DNA of 64,000 nucleotides from Cognataquiflexum rubidum (GTDB lineage Bacteria > Bacteroidota > Bacteroidia > Cytophagales > Cyclobacteriaceae). The position numbers and the translations under genes are program-made. This document shows positions 1 through 8,737 of this stretch, one piece after another. The stretch covers positions 1 to 64,000 of the forward strand of contig NZ_JAKZAL010000007.1 in NCBI RefSeq assembly GCF_022538115.1, given 5' to 3'. Under the pieces are notes generated by a model. That model saw only the letters and a list, made by a program, of their open reading frames with translations. It had not been told where the DNA came from and ran no database searches. How positions within the stretch are numbered: the first letter of the stretch is position 1; each line of letters begins with the position of its first letter.

Positions 1-49
1 ACCAACTCAGGAACAACAGGAACTAATATCAGCTATCATGAAAAATTAG

Positions 50-221
50 CTTGGGTGTCCCATCGCACAAAACAGGACAAAGGGTCAGGTTCAGAGAAAC
101 TGTCGATCTGGTTTGCAAAATTCTGCCGGTTTCGATGATTTATGTGAGTCATTATGAGGAGGATATTCCGCAATGCGTAGATAAAACTTTTAGATTAAAA
201 GGAGGAAAAGCGGCTTTTTGA
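50..221 (+). pseudogene. C-terminal remnant of ABC transporter ATPase (ModF-like)
   Basis: Reading the frame that ends at the TGA 219-221 gives a typical end of an ABC ATPase, including TVDLVCKILPV and IYVSHYEEDIPQCV, which is the H-loop (switch) region of ModF-like proteins. The same frame has stops at 24-26 and 39-41, and the D-loop and Walker B that should precede it are not readable in any frame. The gene is therefore truncated, frameshifted or rearranged near 50-80. An unrelated frame ending at the TAG 47-49 could be the tail of another upstream gene, but too little of it is visible. Family assignment is inferred from the H-loop segment only. Confidence 0.5.
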
Positions 222-224
222 TCC

Positions 225-878
225 TCAGAGGAGGTCGCTTGCTTCTGTTGGAATTGAAACAGTCTCTATAAAAGTCCCATCATCTTCTAATCTGATTCCT
301 GTCAGGCAGACACCCCCATAAGCCCCAGTGTCAATGTTCCAGGAATTTGATTCCTTGCTGTATTTGGGGACTCCGTCCCAATTTGGTGTATGCCCGATTA
401 CCTGAAGTTTCCCCGTGTTGATCAAAGGCTTTCTGTTCCATAAAAGCCCATTGGTGTTTTTTTGGTCATAGGGATTTCCAATTCCTGAAAACCCTGCATG
501 TGTTACCTGCACAGAGTCGTTTTCCCATATCAAAGGAAGGTCTGTCAACCAAGTCGAGTAGTTGTCCGGATCTATGTGGGATTCTTCAAACTGGCGGAGG
601 GTTTTGTTTCCCCCATTCGACAGCCACACTCCCAACCTGTCTTCCCCTTTCATGTAGTCAATCATCAGCTGCTCGTGGTTGCCTCTCAAAAAATGGGCTT
701 CTTTTCTAAAGTTCATCTGTAGTTCAAAAGCCAGATGGATAACCGAGGGTGATAATGACCCTCTGTCTACCAGATCGCCCAACTGGATCAGGGTTTCAGA
801 TTTCGGATCCCAATGGTCCAAAAGATTCAAAAAGGTATTGAGGCATCCGTGTACGTCACCAACAACAAATATTCCCAT
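225..878 (-). CDS. PPP-family metallophosphoesterase (PrpA-like serine/threonine phosphatase)
   Basis: This 217-residue cytosolic protein is a calcineurin-like phosphoesterase of the PPP type. The signature blocks are in order: GDVHG (7-11), GDLVDRG (34-40), GNHEQ (66-70), a later THAG block and GHTP. These supply the Asp, His and Asn ligands of the dinuclear metal site. Length and block spacing match bacterial PrpA/PrpB or ApaH-like phosphatases of 210-250 residues. The substrate (phosphoprotein or dinucleotide polyphosphate) cannot be told from sequence. There is no signal peptide. It is transcribed towards the ABC remnant, ending 3 bp from it, and the 236 bp upstream hold no other gene. 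Confidence 0.88.
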   Translation of the reverse strand: MGIFVVGDVHGCLNTFLNLLDHWDPKSETLIQLGDLVDRGSLSPSVIHLAFELQMNFRKEAHFLRGNHEQLMIDYMKGEDRLGVWLSNGGNKTLRQFEESHIDPDNYSTWLTDLPLIWENDSVQVTHAGFSGIGNPYDQKNTNGLLWNRKPLINTGKLQVIGHTPNWDGVPKYSKESNSWNIDTGAYGGVCLTGIRLEDDGTFIETVSIPTEASDLL

Positions 879-1071
879 AAATATTAAAAGTTTGAAAATT
901 AAAGATTTTGTGGAATTGTAAAAAAACCTATAAATGATTCTATTATTTTCTTGTAATGGTCAATAAATTTAACTATAATCACTTCATAATCAATTTTATA
1001 TAAATAAAACATTCTAGTCGCAAGAGAGTTCTCATTTTAAACAAGTTATATTTCCTCATAGCCATTTACCC

Positions 1072-1100
1072 TTTGTTCGTTAAACGATTTTAAATCTTTG
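1072..1100 (+). promoter_or_regulatory. Possible Bacteroidota-type promoter
   Basis: TTTG at 1072-1075 is followed after 17 nt by AATCTTTG at 1093-1100. This is an imperfect match to the Bacteroidota housekeeping promoter (TTTG, about 19 nt, TAnnTTTG). It lies 14 nt before the ATG of the DUF4136 lipoprotein gene. The spacing is short and the first base of the -7 element is off. Confidence 0.35.
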
Positions 1101-1114
1101 AAAGGTTATTAATT

Positions 1115-1693
1115 ATGAAAAAATCAGCTCTATTTCTTTTTTCCCTTGCTGTTGCATTTTCTGCCTGCATGAGCCAAAAAGATTACATCGCAGAATATGA
1201 TTTTAATTATGCGGGTAATTTTAAAAGATACAAAACTTTCGGTTTTGTCAACAACCCATTTCCCGATACGACTACCCATCATTTGGCTATAGAAAGGACA
1301 ATAACCAATAGATTGGGTTCACAGGGATTTAAATTACAGCCCGAGAAGCCCGATATTTTGATCAATTACAAAGTATTTACCGACGCAGTGAAATACCGGG
1401 GATATGAACAACCAAATTTCGATTATTGGGTGCAGAGAAGAAGTGTGGAAGTAGAGTTGACCGAACAGCAGGAAAAAGAAAACCGGGAGAAAGATGAAAA
1501 TTACAATCAGGTAAAATTCACAGAGAACAGTGGTATGTTAGTAATCTTTGTGATCGACAACAAAAGGGGAAACACCATTTGGCAAGGATATACTCCTGCG
1601 AGTTTTGATTTTTATTCCCCTGAAGTCAACACCGAACTCACCAAGGCCACCTATCGGGTAATGGATCAATTTAAGATTTTGACAAGAAATTAA
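1115..1693 (+). CDS. DUF4136 lipoprotein
   Basis: This 192-residue protein starts with a lipoprotein signal peptide: a charged MKKS start, a hydrophobic stretch and a lipobox FSAC with the acylated Cys at 18. The mature part (YDFNYAGNFKRYKTFGFVN, then a PDILINYKVFT segment) matches DUF4136, a family of outer-membrane-associated lipoproteins of unknown function common in Bacteroidota and Proteobacteria. Family length is about 180-200 residues, so it looks complete. It converges with the GH3 gene with only 6 bp between the stops. Confidence 0.82.
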   Translation: MKKSALFLFSLAVAFSACMSQKDYIAEYDFNYAGNFKRYKTFGFVNNPFPDTTTHHLAIERTITNRLGSQGFKLQPEKPDILINYKVFTDAVKYRGYEQPNFDYWVQRRSVEVELTEQQEKENREKDENYNQVKFTENSGMLVIFVIDNKRGNTIWQGYTPASFDFYSPEVNTELTKATYRVMDQFKILTRN

Positions 1694-1699
1694 TTACGA

Positions 1700-3265
1700 T
1701 CAGTCAAGCTTGCCCTCTGCTTCAATTTTCCCCAAGAAGTGGAGGGCAGCTGTTTTTTGGGCAGATTCAAAATTTTGGAAGGCACAGATGACTTTACCAA
1801 ATTTTTGAAAATCACCGATTTCATTCAGTGAAAGGGGAGACCCGAACAGATAGAGTTGACAATTTTTATTTTCAATACAGATCATAAGCTTCTTGATCAT
1901 TTCGATGTCCATCCCAAAATGATTCACAGGCTTGGCCGAGGGTACAAAAACTGCGATCAGTAAGTTGTCAAAATCCTTTAATTTTTCCCAGCTAGGGTCG
2001 GTGGTAGTTGAAGTCAAGCCTATTGATTGAGACGAAGCGACTTTATCCAATTCTGAAAAGAAAACATTTTCTTTCTCATGAAACAAGGAGACTTTGGCAA
2101 ACTTGGCATCTGATAAATCAAGGGAGGTTTGCGGGTTTTGGTTGGAAATTTCAGTGATATAATGGCGTGGAAGCTTGTCATTGAAAGTAATATGACCTAA
2201 CCAGTCGAATCCATTTTCTTTCGGAATATAATCAGAATTGATCCCGAGTTTTTCTTTAAGTAGGATCACTTTTCCAAAACTCTCCAATATCTTTTCTTCT
2301 GTTCCATTTTTCAAAATCATTTCAATTCCTTGCTCCACATTTTCAGAAAAACAGAGCAAATCATTTCCTGCAAAGAATGCTTCCCACTCCAACTGTCCCG
2401 GTTCGGGAAAAAGGTCAGAGACACTTTTCATATTCAATGCATCGGAAACCACGATTCCTTTGAAACCCATTTCCCCTTTTAATAAATCAGTAATGATTTC
2501 TTTGGAAATGGATGCAGGAATGGTTTTTCCGTTGGAAAGCGCCGGTGCAGCCAAGTGCCCCACCATGATCATTTCGATACCCGCTTTGATCCCCTTTGCA
2601 AAAGGATAAAGTTCTTCAGAAATCAATTCTTCTTTTGTTTTATTAATCACAGGAAGTCCAAGATGGGAATCAGTGTCTGTATCTCCATGTCCAGGAAAAT
2701 GCTTGTAACAGGCCCCAATTCCGGCTTTCTCCAAACCTCGATACATGGCCAAAGCAAATCTGCTTACCTTTTCTTTGTTGGGTCCAAATGACCTATATCC
2801 GATCACAGGATTTTTGGGATTGGTGTTGATGTCTGCAACCGGGGCAAAATTCAGGTGAATTCCGGTCTGCTTGAGGTCTTTTCCCATCCGGTAACCTGTT
2901 TCAAAAACCAAATCCTCATGTTCAAGCGAAAGTGCTCCCAAGGTAATTGCGTAAGGATATTGGGGCGTATTTTCTATCCTCATCGCCAAACCAAACTCCG
3001 CATCAATACTCATTAAAAGTGGTTGTTTGGAAATGGATTGGTACCGGACGATCAATGCCCGAAGTTTTTCAAGGGTATTTTCATAGGTTAGCTTTTCCTG
3101 TCTTTTCTCAAAATTGGCTGCGGCACTGTGGCGGCTATGGAAAAAAGTAAGGCCACCTATATGTTGGTTTTTGATCAATGACTCGATTTTCAAATAATTT
3201 TCTTCCGTATCGTGGATAAATGCCGCCGGCGAAAAAAGCTGACCAATTTTTTCTTTTAAAGTCAT
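1700..3265 (-). CDS. Glycoside hydrolase family 3 (NagZ-like beta-N-acetylhexosaminidase)
   Basis: The 521-residue protein carries the NagZ hallmark KHFPGHG (188-194) followed by DSH (199-201), the Asp-His dyad loop that acts as general acid/base in GH3 N-acetylglucosaminidases. The candidate nucleophile Asp275 lies in IVVSDALNM. Known NagZ enzymes remove GlcNAc from anhydro-muropeptides during cell-wall recycling. At 521 residues it is longer than the roughly 340-residue single-domain NagZ, with an extra C-terminal domain of about 150 residues. No signal peptide is seen, consistent with cytosolic action. Downstream of the AmpG-like permease, GNAT, GHL10 and amidase genes on the same strand, it fits a peptidoglycan-recycling role. 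Confidence 0.85.
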   Translation of the reverse strand: MTLKEKIGQLFSPAAFIHDTEENYLKIESLIKNQHIGGLTFFHSRHSAAANFEKRQEKLTYENTLEKLRALIVRYQSISKQPLLMSIDAEFGLAMRIENTPQYPYAITLGALSLEHEDLVFETGYRMGKDLKQTGIHLNFAPVADINTNPKNPVIGYRSFGPNKEKVSRFALAMYRGLEKAGIGACYKHFPGHGDTDTDSHLGLPVINKTKEELISEELYPFAKGIKAGIEMIMVGHLAAPALSNGKTIPASISKEIITDLLKGEMGFKGIVVSDALNMKSVSDLFPEPGQLEWEAFFAGNDLLCFSENVEQGIEMILKNGTEEKILESFGKVILLKEKLGINSDYIPKENGFDWLGHITFNDKLPRHYITEISNQNPQTSLDLSDAKFAKVSLFHEKENVFFSELDKVASSQSIGLTSTTTDPSWEKLKDFDNLLIAVFVPSAKPVNHFGMDIEMIKKLMICIENKNCQLYLFGSPLSLNEIGDFQKFGKVICAFQNFESAQKTAALHFLGKIEAEGKLD

Positions 3266-3303
3266 TTTTGAGAAAATTTTTGATTCATTATTAAATCCAT
3301 TTT

Positions 3304-3785
3304 AAAGACTTCTCTCTGCGTTCGAAGTGACAAGGAGAAATTTTTTCTTCAATTGGGCTTTTTTACTAAGAGTTGCTCACCCCTTCATCCTTCAACCTTT
3401 ATCCTTCATCCTTTAAAAAGACTTCCCTCTGCGTTCGAAGTGACAAGGAGAAATTTCTTCTTCAATTGGGCTTTTTTACCAAGAGTTGCTCACCCCTTCA
3501 TCCTTCAACCTTTATCCTTTAAAAAGACTTCTCTCTTGGTTCGAAGTGACAAGGAGAAATTTTTTCTTCAATTGGGCTATTTTACTAAGAGTTGCTCACC
3601 CCTTCATCCTTTAACCTTTAGCCTTCATCCTTTAAAAGACTTCTCTCTGCGTTCGAAGTGACAAGGAGAAATTTTTTCTTCAATTGGGCTATTTTACTAA
3701 GAGTTGCTCACCCTATTCATCCTTCAACCTTTAGCCTTCATCCTTTAAAAAGACTTCTCTCTGCGTTCGAAGTGACAAGGACAAG
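3304..3785. repeat. Tandem array of about 112-bp imperfect repeats, 4.3 copies
   Basis: Copies begin at about 3304, 3417, 3523, 3635 and 3749, the last one truncated. Each unit opens with AAAGACTTCTCTCTGCG (slightly varied), then TTCGAAGTGACAAGGAG, CTTCAATTGGGCT, AGAGTTGCTCACC and a pyrimidine-rich tail of CATCCTT/CAACCTTT words. Spacings are 113, 106, 112 and 114 bp. The array fills the gap between the GH3 and AmpG-like genes. Open frames through it only mirror the repeat and have no coding character. Its core resembles the 'CGAAGTGAC' half of dispersed palindromic repeats seen in Bacteroidota genomes. Confidence 0.85.
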
Positions 3786-3873
3786 TTTTTATTATAACCA
3801 ACTAAATCACCTCTTTCAACCCCTCTATTCCTCTTACCTTTCACCTCTAACCTTTTACCAACCTTCCACCTCA
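3786..3873. repeat. Low-complexity pyrimidine-rich spacer with a dispersed repeat
   Basis: Most of this stretch is made of CTCTTACCTTTCACC-like words. Positions 3820-3863 recur with about four mismatches in 44 nt as the reverse complement at 19698-19741, downstream of the phenylalanine hydroxylase gene. It continues the repeat region between the GH3 and permease genes. No gene is seen. Confidence 0.7.
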
Positions 3874-5169
3874 CTACTTCGAACTTCCAACTTCATCCTT
3901 CGTCCCTTCTTTTTTCTTCCCATATTCCTTCGGAAATTTCACGTACCTGATCATCAGAATTCCCGGGACTGCAGCCGCGACTACCCAAAGGAAGAACCCT
4001 TCATACCCCAACCATTCCTGCACAAAACCACTTGCCATCCCCGGTAGCATCATTCCCATTGCCATAAAACCTGTAGCAATGGCATAATGGGAAGTTTTGG
4101 AAGGGCCTTCGGAAACATATATCAGGTACATCATAAAAGCCGCAAACCCAAACCCATAACCCAACTGCTCCACGACTACCACTGCGCCTGCCCAAAAGGC
4201 GGATTCAGGTTGGAAATAGGCCAAGAGATAATAGAAGAAGTTGGGCACGTTCAATGCCAAAATCATCGGCAACATCCATTTGCCCAAGCCATCTTTGGAT
4301 ATGACGACACCTCCGATGATGCCTCCAAGAGAAAGTGCAATAATCCCAAATGTCCCATATATCAAACCTACATCTGTGGTGCTGAGTCCGAGTCCGCCAT
4401 CAGGTCTACTGTCCAAAAGGAAAGGAGAGGCCATTTTCACCAATTGTGATTCTCCCAAACGATAGAAAAGAATAAAGGCCAATGCTGCCCAAATTTCTTT
4501 TTTCTTAAAAAAGGAGCTAAAGACTTTCCCAAAAGTCAATTGAACCTCTTTGACATACGCGCTGCTCTTTTCGATATTGGGGGTGGTCCAAAGGTTGATC
4601 AGCGTCAATATAAACATCAGACCAGCTACCATGACCATGGTCAGAGACCAAGCTTTGGCATTGTCTCCGTATTTGACTTCAAGATATCCAGCTACGATGA
4701 CAAACAATCCTTGCCCTGTAACCATCGCCACGCGATAGAATGTGCTTCTCAAACCGATGAAAAACGATTGTTGTTCTTCCTTCAAAGCCAAGAGGTAAAA
4801 CCCATCCGAAGCAATGTCATTGGTCGCAGAGGCAAAAGAAGCCAACCAGAAAAAAGCCAGAGTCAGTACAAAAAACTGATCTGTAGGTACACTGAGGCCA
4901 ATGCAAAGAAAGGCAAAAGACAATACCAATTGCATTGCCAAAAACCATTTTCGTTTGGTCCCATAAAGGTCCACCAATGGACTCCAAAGTGGTTTGATGA
5001 CCCAAGGGAGGTAAAGGAAACTGGTGTAAAGTCCAATATCAGAATTGTCCACCCCCAGTTTTTTATACATGATGACAGAAACCGTAATGATCAATACATA
5101 GGGAATTCCTTCGGTTAGGTATAGTGGCGGAATCCAATACCATGGATTGTTTTTGATGTTTTTGCTCAT
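3874..5169 (-). CDS. AmpG-like MFS muropeptide permease
   Basis: This 431-residue polytopic membrane protein has about 12 hydrophobic segments. It opens with PWYWIPPLYLTEGIPY and SDIGLYTSFLYLPWVIKPLW, which resembles the first two helices of AmpG/PUCC-type major facilitator permeases. Family members import GlcNAc-anhydroMurNAc (peptides) into the cytosol. Its ATG overlaps the stop of the upstream GNAT gene by 4 bp (ATGA), indicating translational coupling. Placed between a NagZ-like GH3 gene and cell-wall-degrading enzymes, the import of peptidoglycan fragments is the likely role. The exact substrate is inferred. Confidence 0.82.
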   Translation of the reverse strand: MSKNIKNNPWYWIPPLYLTEGIPYVLIITVSVIMYKKLGVDNSDIGLYTSFLYLPWVIKPLWSPLVDLYGTKRKWFLAMQLVLSFAFLCIGLSVPTDQFFVLTLAFFWLASFASATNDIASDGFYLLALKEEQQSFFIGLRSTFYRVAMVTGQGLFVIVAGYLEVKYGDNAKAWSLTMVMVAGLMFILTLINLWTTPNIEKSSAYVKEVQLTFGKVFSSFFKKKEIWAALAFILFYRLGESQLVKMASPFLLDSRPDGGLGLSTTDVGLIYGTFGIIALSLGGIIGGVVISKDGLGKWMLPMILALNVPNFFYYLLAYFQPESAFWAGAVVVVEQLGYGFGFAAFMMYLIYVSEGPSKTSHYAIATGFMAMGMMLPGMASGFVQEWLGYEGFFLWVVAAAVPGILMIRYVKFPKEYGKKKEGTKDEVGSSK

Positions 5170-5645
5170 GGTTTCTTTCTGATGAGGTTTTGGTAAATGC
5201 TGATTTCAGAACCTTCGATGATACTTGCCCCAACAGTATTTTTATAAAAATCAGCAGGTCCCACACCCCCGATGACGGCATAGGCATATCCCATTTCCTT
5301 CATGGATTGAAGGCTTTTGACCAAAAGGACTTTTCCTATTCCTTTTCCCCTCATAGCTTCCAGAGTGCCTGTTGGCCCAAAAAAGTTCTTTGCAGTAGAT
5401 TCAAAACAGGCAAAACCCAAAATCTCATTTCCTTTTTGCGCAATCCAACAGTTTACAGGAAGATAACTAAAGGCTGACTCCACTTCATTTGCCCAGTAAA
5501 TACCGAAATTTTCAAACACCCATTCCCTGACAAATGATTTTTCAGGAGGTATCGGTTTTCGAAACACGATATTCTCCTTAGCCAAAATGGCTTCATTCTC
5601 CGAAATATCCGGGAGTTCCATCAAGCGGACAAGCATGTCTTTCAT
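5166..5645 (-). CDS. GNAT-family N-acetyltransferase
   Basis: A 159-residue protein with the GNAT acetyl-CoA loop RGKGIG at the start of the pyrophosphate-binding motif A, preceded by TGTLEAM and followed by a helix and the FYKNTVGA segment usual near the C-terminal end. It overlaps its neighbours by 4 bp on both sides (AmpG-like gene downstream, GHL10 gene upstream), so it belongs to the recycling operon. The acceptor substrate is unknown; an amino sugar or muropeptide would fit the context but is inference. Confidence 0.8.
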   Translation of the reverse strand: MKDMLVRLMELPDISENEAILAKENIVFRKPIPPEKSFVREWVFENFGIYWANEVESAFSYLPVNCWIAQKGNEILGFACFESTAKNFFGPTGTLEAMRGKGIGKVLLVKSLQSMKEMGYAYAVIGGVGPADFYKNTVGASIIEGSEISIYQNLIRKKP

Positions 5646-7339
5646 GGGATTTGGGTTTTTGGGTTAGCCTGAATTTCGAAAACCTGTGGGTTTGATTCTT
5701 TGCCAAAACGGTCCAAGAAACTGATGGCCACGAATTTTTGGTTGATTGAATTCAAAACCGGAAGTAACATCCTGTTGCTTTCATCCAGATAGATCCTTTG
5801 GGCGGAAACATTCTCTTTGCGTTTTTGCAGATCAGGGAGGGTCGGCGCGGTGTAGATCAATGCAAACCGAAAATCAGGCTGTATACCCCGCTCAAACTGA
5901 AAAGCAAATCCGTCGCCATGTGGGATCAGAACGGGAGTTTGGCCTGTAGGATTGCCATTGGGATTTGGAAGTACATCAGGAGGCAATGCCGTGAAGTGGT
6001 AATGGTTTTTGTGAAGCAAATCGGCGACATCCTTATTTTTTACATACATCGATTTGGCGCTGAAGTAAGCGTTGCCGGATATGTTTGGAGTGATCTTGGA
6101 CAGTCCCACCTGATTAGAGATTTCCATAGGGTTTTCCCAGGCTTTGTCCGCATTGTCCCGGATTTTGTAGGGGCCATTTCCGATATAAATTTTGGTGTTG
6201 TAGTGGTTTTTTGACCACCAGTTTACCAATTCCCTGTGTGAAGCAAGGTTATAATCCATGCTCCAGTACAATTGGGGAATGAGGTAGTCAATCCATCCGT
6301 TTTTCATCCATGTCAGGACATCGGCAAAAAGATCGTCGAAGTTGGTCTGTCCGGCTCTGGTTTTGGATCCTGATGGGTCTTTGTCGATGTTTCTCCAGAC
6401 ACCGAAAGGACTGATTCCGAATTGAACCCAAGGCTTTTCTGTTTTGATGGTTTCATTTACTTCTTTGACCAAAAGATTGACATTTTCTCTTCGCCAATCA
6501 TCGAGTTTTTGTCCTGGTTTTCCATACTTTTTGAAGGAAGCGGCATCGTTAAAGACTTCCTTTTCCACTTTGTAAGGATAAAAATAGTCATCAAAGTGGA
6601 TGGCATCAATATTGTAATTTTGGACTACTTCTTTGATGATTTCTACCAGATGAGCCCTTACTTCGGGCAAGCCGGGATTGTAATAATACTTGATGGCATA
6701 TTTGATCATCCAATTGGGATGCTTGACAAAATCATGGTTTGGGCTGAGGTCTTTGGTTTCCATGGTCATGGTAGCCCGGTAAGGATTAAACCATGCATGG
6801 AATTCCAATCCCCGTTTGTGCGATTCCAATATCATCCAAGAAAGAGGATCTTCCATGGTGTTTGGCTTTTGGCCTTGTTTGCCTGTCAGGTATTTGGACC
6901 AAGGGGAATATTTGGATGGATAAAATGCATCGCCGGCTGCCCGAACCTGCACAATCACCGCATTGAAATTGAGTGATTTGTAATAATCCAGAAGCTTGAT
7001 AAAATCCTCTTTTTGCTTGGAATATAGGTCTGTTGAAGAAGTTGGCCAGTCAATATTGGCGACTGTCGCGATCCAAACTCCTCTGAATTCCCTTGGACTC
7101 GGTCCCAATTCAATTTCCAAAGGTTTGTAAAAAGAAGGAGGACTTGGTGTAGTAACGGTTTTGGGAGGATAGTTGCTGTTGCCGTCAGGTTTAGCAGTTA
7201 CAGGGACTTGCGGACTTGTTTTCGTTCTGGAAGTAGGGATCGGTGTCACTGTCTTGCAGGACTGTATTCCCATGACTATGGCAAGAAGGAAGGCTAAATG
7301 AAATATTCGGGATTTATTCAATTTGAAAGGAGGCTTCAT
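5642..7339 (-). CDS. GHL10 (DUF187) family glycosyl hydrolase-like lipoprotein, YngK-like
   Basis: This 565-residue protein has an N-terminal signal peptide with a lipobox-like GIQSC, a Pro/Thr-rich linker to about residue 75, and then the DUF187/GHL10 catalytic-like domain beginning REFRGVWIATVANIDWP. Typical internal blocks are HAWFNPYRA, IDAIHFDDYFYPY and LIPQLYWSM. Members are (beta/alpha)8-barrel enzymes, and some cleave peptidoglycan glycan strands stripped of peptides. The C-terminal 130 residues look like a beta-sandwich. It probably acts in the periplasm or on the outer membrane, alongside the amidase encoded 6 bp upstream. Confidence 0.85.
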   Translation of the reverse strand: MKPPFKLNKSRIFHLAFLLAIVMGIQSCKTVTPIPTSRTKTSPQVPVTAKPDGNSNYPPKTVTTPSPPSFYKPLEIELGPSPREFRGVWIATVANIDWPTSSTDLYSKQKEDFIKLLDYYKSLNFNAVIVQVRAAGDAFYPSKYSPWSKYLTGKQGQKPNTMEDPLSWMILESHKRGLEFHAWFNPYRATMTMETKDLSPNHDFVKHPNWMIKYAIKYYYNPGLPEVRAHLVEIIKEVVQNYNIDAIHFDDYFYPYKVEKEVFNDAASFKKYGKPGQKLDDWRRENVNLLVKEVNETIKTEKPWVQFGISPFGVWRNIDKDPSGSKTRAGQTNFDDLFADVLTWMKNGWIDYLIPQLYWSMDYNLASHRELVNWWSKNHYNTKIYIGNGPYKIRDNADKAWENPMEISNQVGLSKITPNISGNAYFSAKSMYVKNKDVADLLHKNHYHFTALPPDVLPNPNGNPTGQTPVLIPHGDGFAFQFERGIQPDFRFALIYTAPTLPDLQKRKENVSAQRIYLDESNRMLLPVLNSINQKFVAISFLDRFGKESNPQVFEIQANPKTQIP

Positions 7340-7345
7340 GTTTGG

Positions 7346-8011
7346 TCAAGGATTGCTTTTGAAATTCAGATCTGCTAGTTTTTTTCTTAGCTTTTTCATG
7401 AATTTTGGACCTGGATCCTGTTTTTGGGTCAGGTAGTTGGGGTCAGTTTCTTTCCAAATGGGTGTTCCCTGAAAGGCATAATATTCGTGGTGTCCGATGA
7501 CATAGGTCAGCTTGTATTTTCTGTTGAGGTACCTGATCAATGCTGCATTGGCCTTGACCTGCGCTTTGGTCAGTGGCGCATCCGGGCCCCCGATATTCTC
7601 GATACCTATTGCAGTATAGTTGAGTCCAATGGTATGTCTTGCAAAGGTCGTGTCAGGAAGTAACCTGAAGATAGTTCCGTCCCTGTCAACCAAAAAATGC
7701 GCCGAAACATTGAGGTTGCTCGCGGCAGTCAGTTCGGGTCGGCCACCAAGATAAACCGGATTGAAAACATCAAAAGTCGATTCCAAGGAATTGATTGCAG
7801 TCCAATGCACTACGACCATGGTCGGAACAATTGTCGCGGTTTCCTTTTCAATCCCGTGTCTGTTTTTCAGGTATTCTATAGAGAGCTTTTCTCTTTCTTC
7901 GTCAAAAATAATGGGCTTGTCAAAGATCCGAAAAGTCTGCGCTTGGACTGCTGATATCAAAGAAGTAATTAAAATGACCGATAAATAGACCAAAAGACTT
8001 TTTTTATTCAT
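7346..8011 (-). CDS. Secreted N-acetylmuramoyl-L-alanine amidase (Amidase_2, AmpD/AmiD-like)
   Basis: The chosen start at 8011 gives 221 residues opening with a classical signal peptide (MNKKSLLVYLSVILITSLIS...VQAQ); an in-frame ATG lies 30 nt further upstream. Zinc-site motifs of the Amidase_2 family are present: VVHWTA, ARHTIGLNYTAIGIE, GHHEY and KQDPGPKF (His and Asp ligands near the end). Such enzymes cut the bond between MurNAc and the stem peptide. The gene is first in the amidase-GHL10-GNAT-AmpG-like cluster, which suggests coordinated release and uptake of cell-wall fragments. Confidence 0.88.
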   Translation of the reverse strand: MNKKSLLVYLSVILITSLISAVQAQTFRIFDKPIIFDEEREKLSIEYLKNRHGIEKETATIVPTMVVVHWTAINSLESTFDVFNPVYLGGRPELTAASNLNVSAHFLVDRDGTIFRLLPDTTFARHTIGLNYTAIGIENIGGPDAPLTKAQVKANAALIRYLNRKYKLTYVIGHHEYYAFQGTPIWKETDPNYLTQKQDPGPKFMKKLRKKLADLNFKSNP

Positions 8012-8122
8012 GGTTGTTGCTGTAGGGGTGTTTATTCTCAATTTTTACTCAAAATAAAGGAATTTATTGGTAGGTATATTCCAATCATCAAAACTTTGGA
8101 CAATACAACGATATTCCAAAAA

Positions 8123-8154
8123 CAAAAAGCCCCAGCCTATAAGGCTGAGGACTT
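8123..8154 (-). terminator. Rho-independent terminator after hsp20
   Basis: On the minus strand the sequence forms a GC-rich stem (CTCAGCC pairing with GGCTGGG around a TTATA loop) followed by CTTTTTG. It lies 20 bp beyond the stop of the Hsp20 gene and isolates it from the amidase operon. Confidence 0.75.
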
Positions 8155-8173
8155 GCATACGTAGGAAAAAATC

Positions 8174-8620
8174 TTAACCTACCGAAATGGCCTTTTTGGG
8201 TTTGGCACTTTCAATAACCTTCTTGGGGAGGACTACATTTAAAATGCCGTTGTCATATTTGGCATCAATTTTTTCGTCCATCACATTCTCAGGAAGACTG
8301 AATGAACGCCTGATACTAGAGTAGGAGAATTCTTTTTTACGGTAATTTTCTTTTTTCTCCTCTTTCTTCTCTTCTTTTTCGGCGCTGATGTTCAGCATTC
8401 CGTCTACTACTTCGACTTTAAAATCTTTTTTGTCAAAGCCCGGTGCAGAAAGTTCAAGTTTGAACTCTTTGTCATTTTCAATCACATTGGTGGAAGGAAT
8501 TTCCACGCCTTTTTCAGGAAGCCAGAATTTTTCATCTAAATCAAATGGGTTTTCTGTTCCAAAGAAATCCTGGACCAATTTTGGCCAAGCGCTTCCGTTT
8601 TGCTTAGTTAGTAATCCCAT
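8174..8620 (-). CDS. Hsp20/alpha-crystallin small heat-shock protein
   Basis: A 148-residue cytosolic chaperone. The alpha-crystallin domain spans roughly residues 38-140, with ELSAPGFDKKDFKVEV, the RRSFSLP block and the signature DNGILNVVLPK near its end. The C-terminal tail ends KKAISVG, a weak form of the I-x-I oligomerisation motif. Length is typical of bacterial Hsp20. It has its own terminator and stands alone, as is usual for stress genes, although no heat-shock promoter was recognised. Confidence 0.93.
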   Translation of the reverse strand: MGLLTKQNGSAWPKLVQDFFGTENPFDLDEKFWLPEKGVEIPSTNVIENDKEFKLELSAPGFDKKDFKVEVVDGMLNISAEKEEKKEEKKENYRKKEFSYSSIRRSFSLPENVMDEKIDAKYDNGILNVVLPKKVIESAKPKKAISVG

Positions 8621-8737
8621 GGCTATAAGAATTTAGGGTAAATTGGATTTATTTAACAGTACCAAATTAATATTGTTCCAATTAAAACCACATGACAATA
8701 GTCACATTACCAACTGATTGTGATCAAAAAATGCAAT

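Noticed and set aside
3353-4047. Two open frames on the plus strand with repeated SCSPLHPST-like peptides.
   Set aside because: They only translate the 112-bp tandem repeats, and the second runs into the real permease gene on the other strand.
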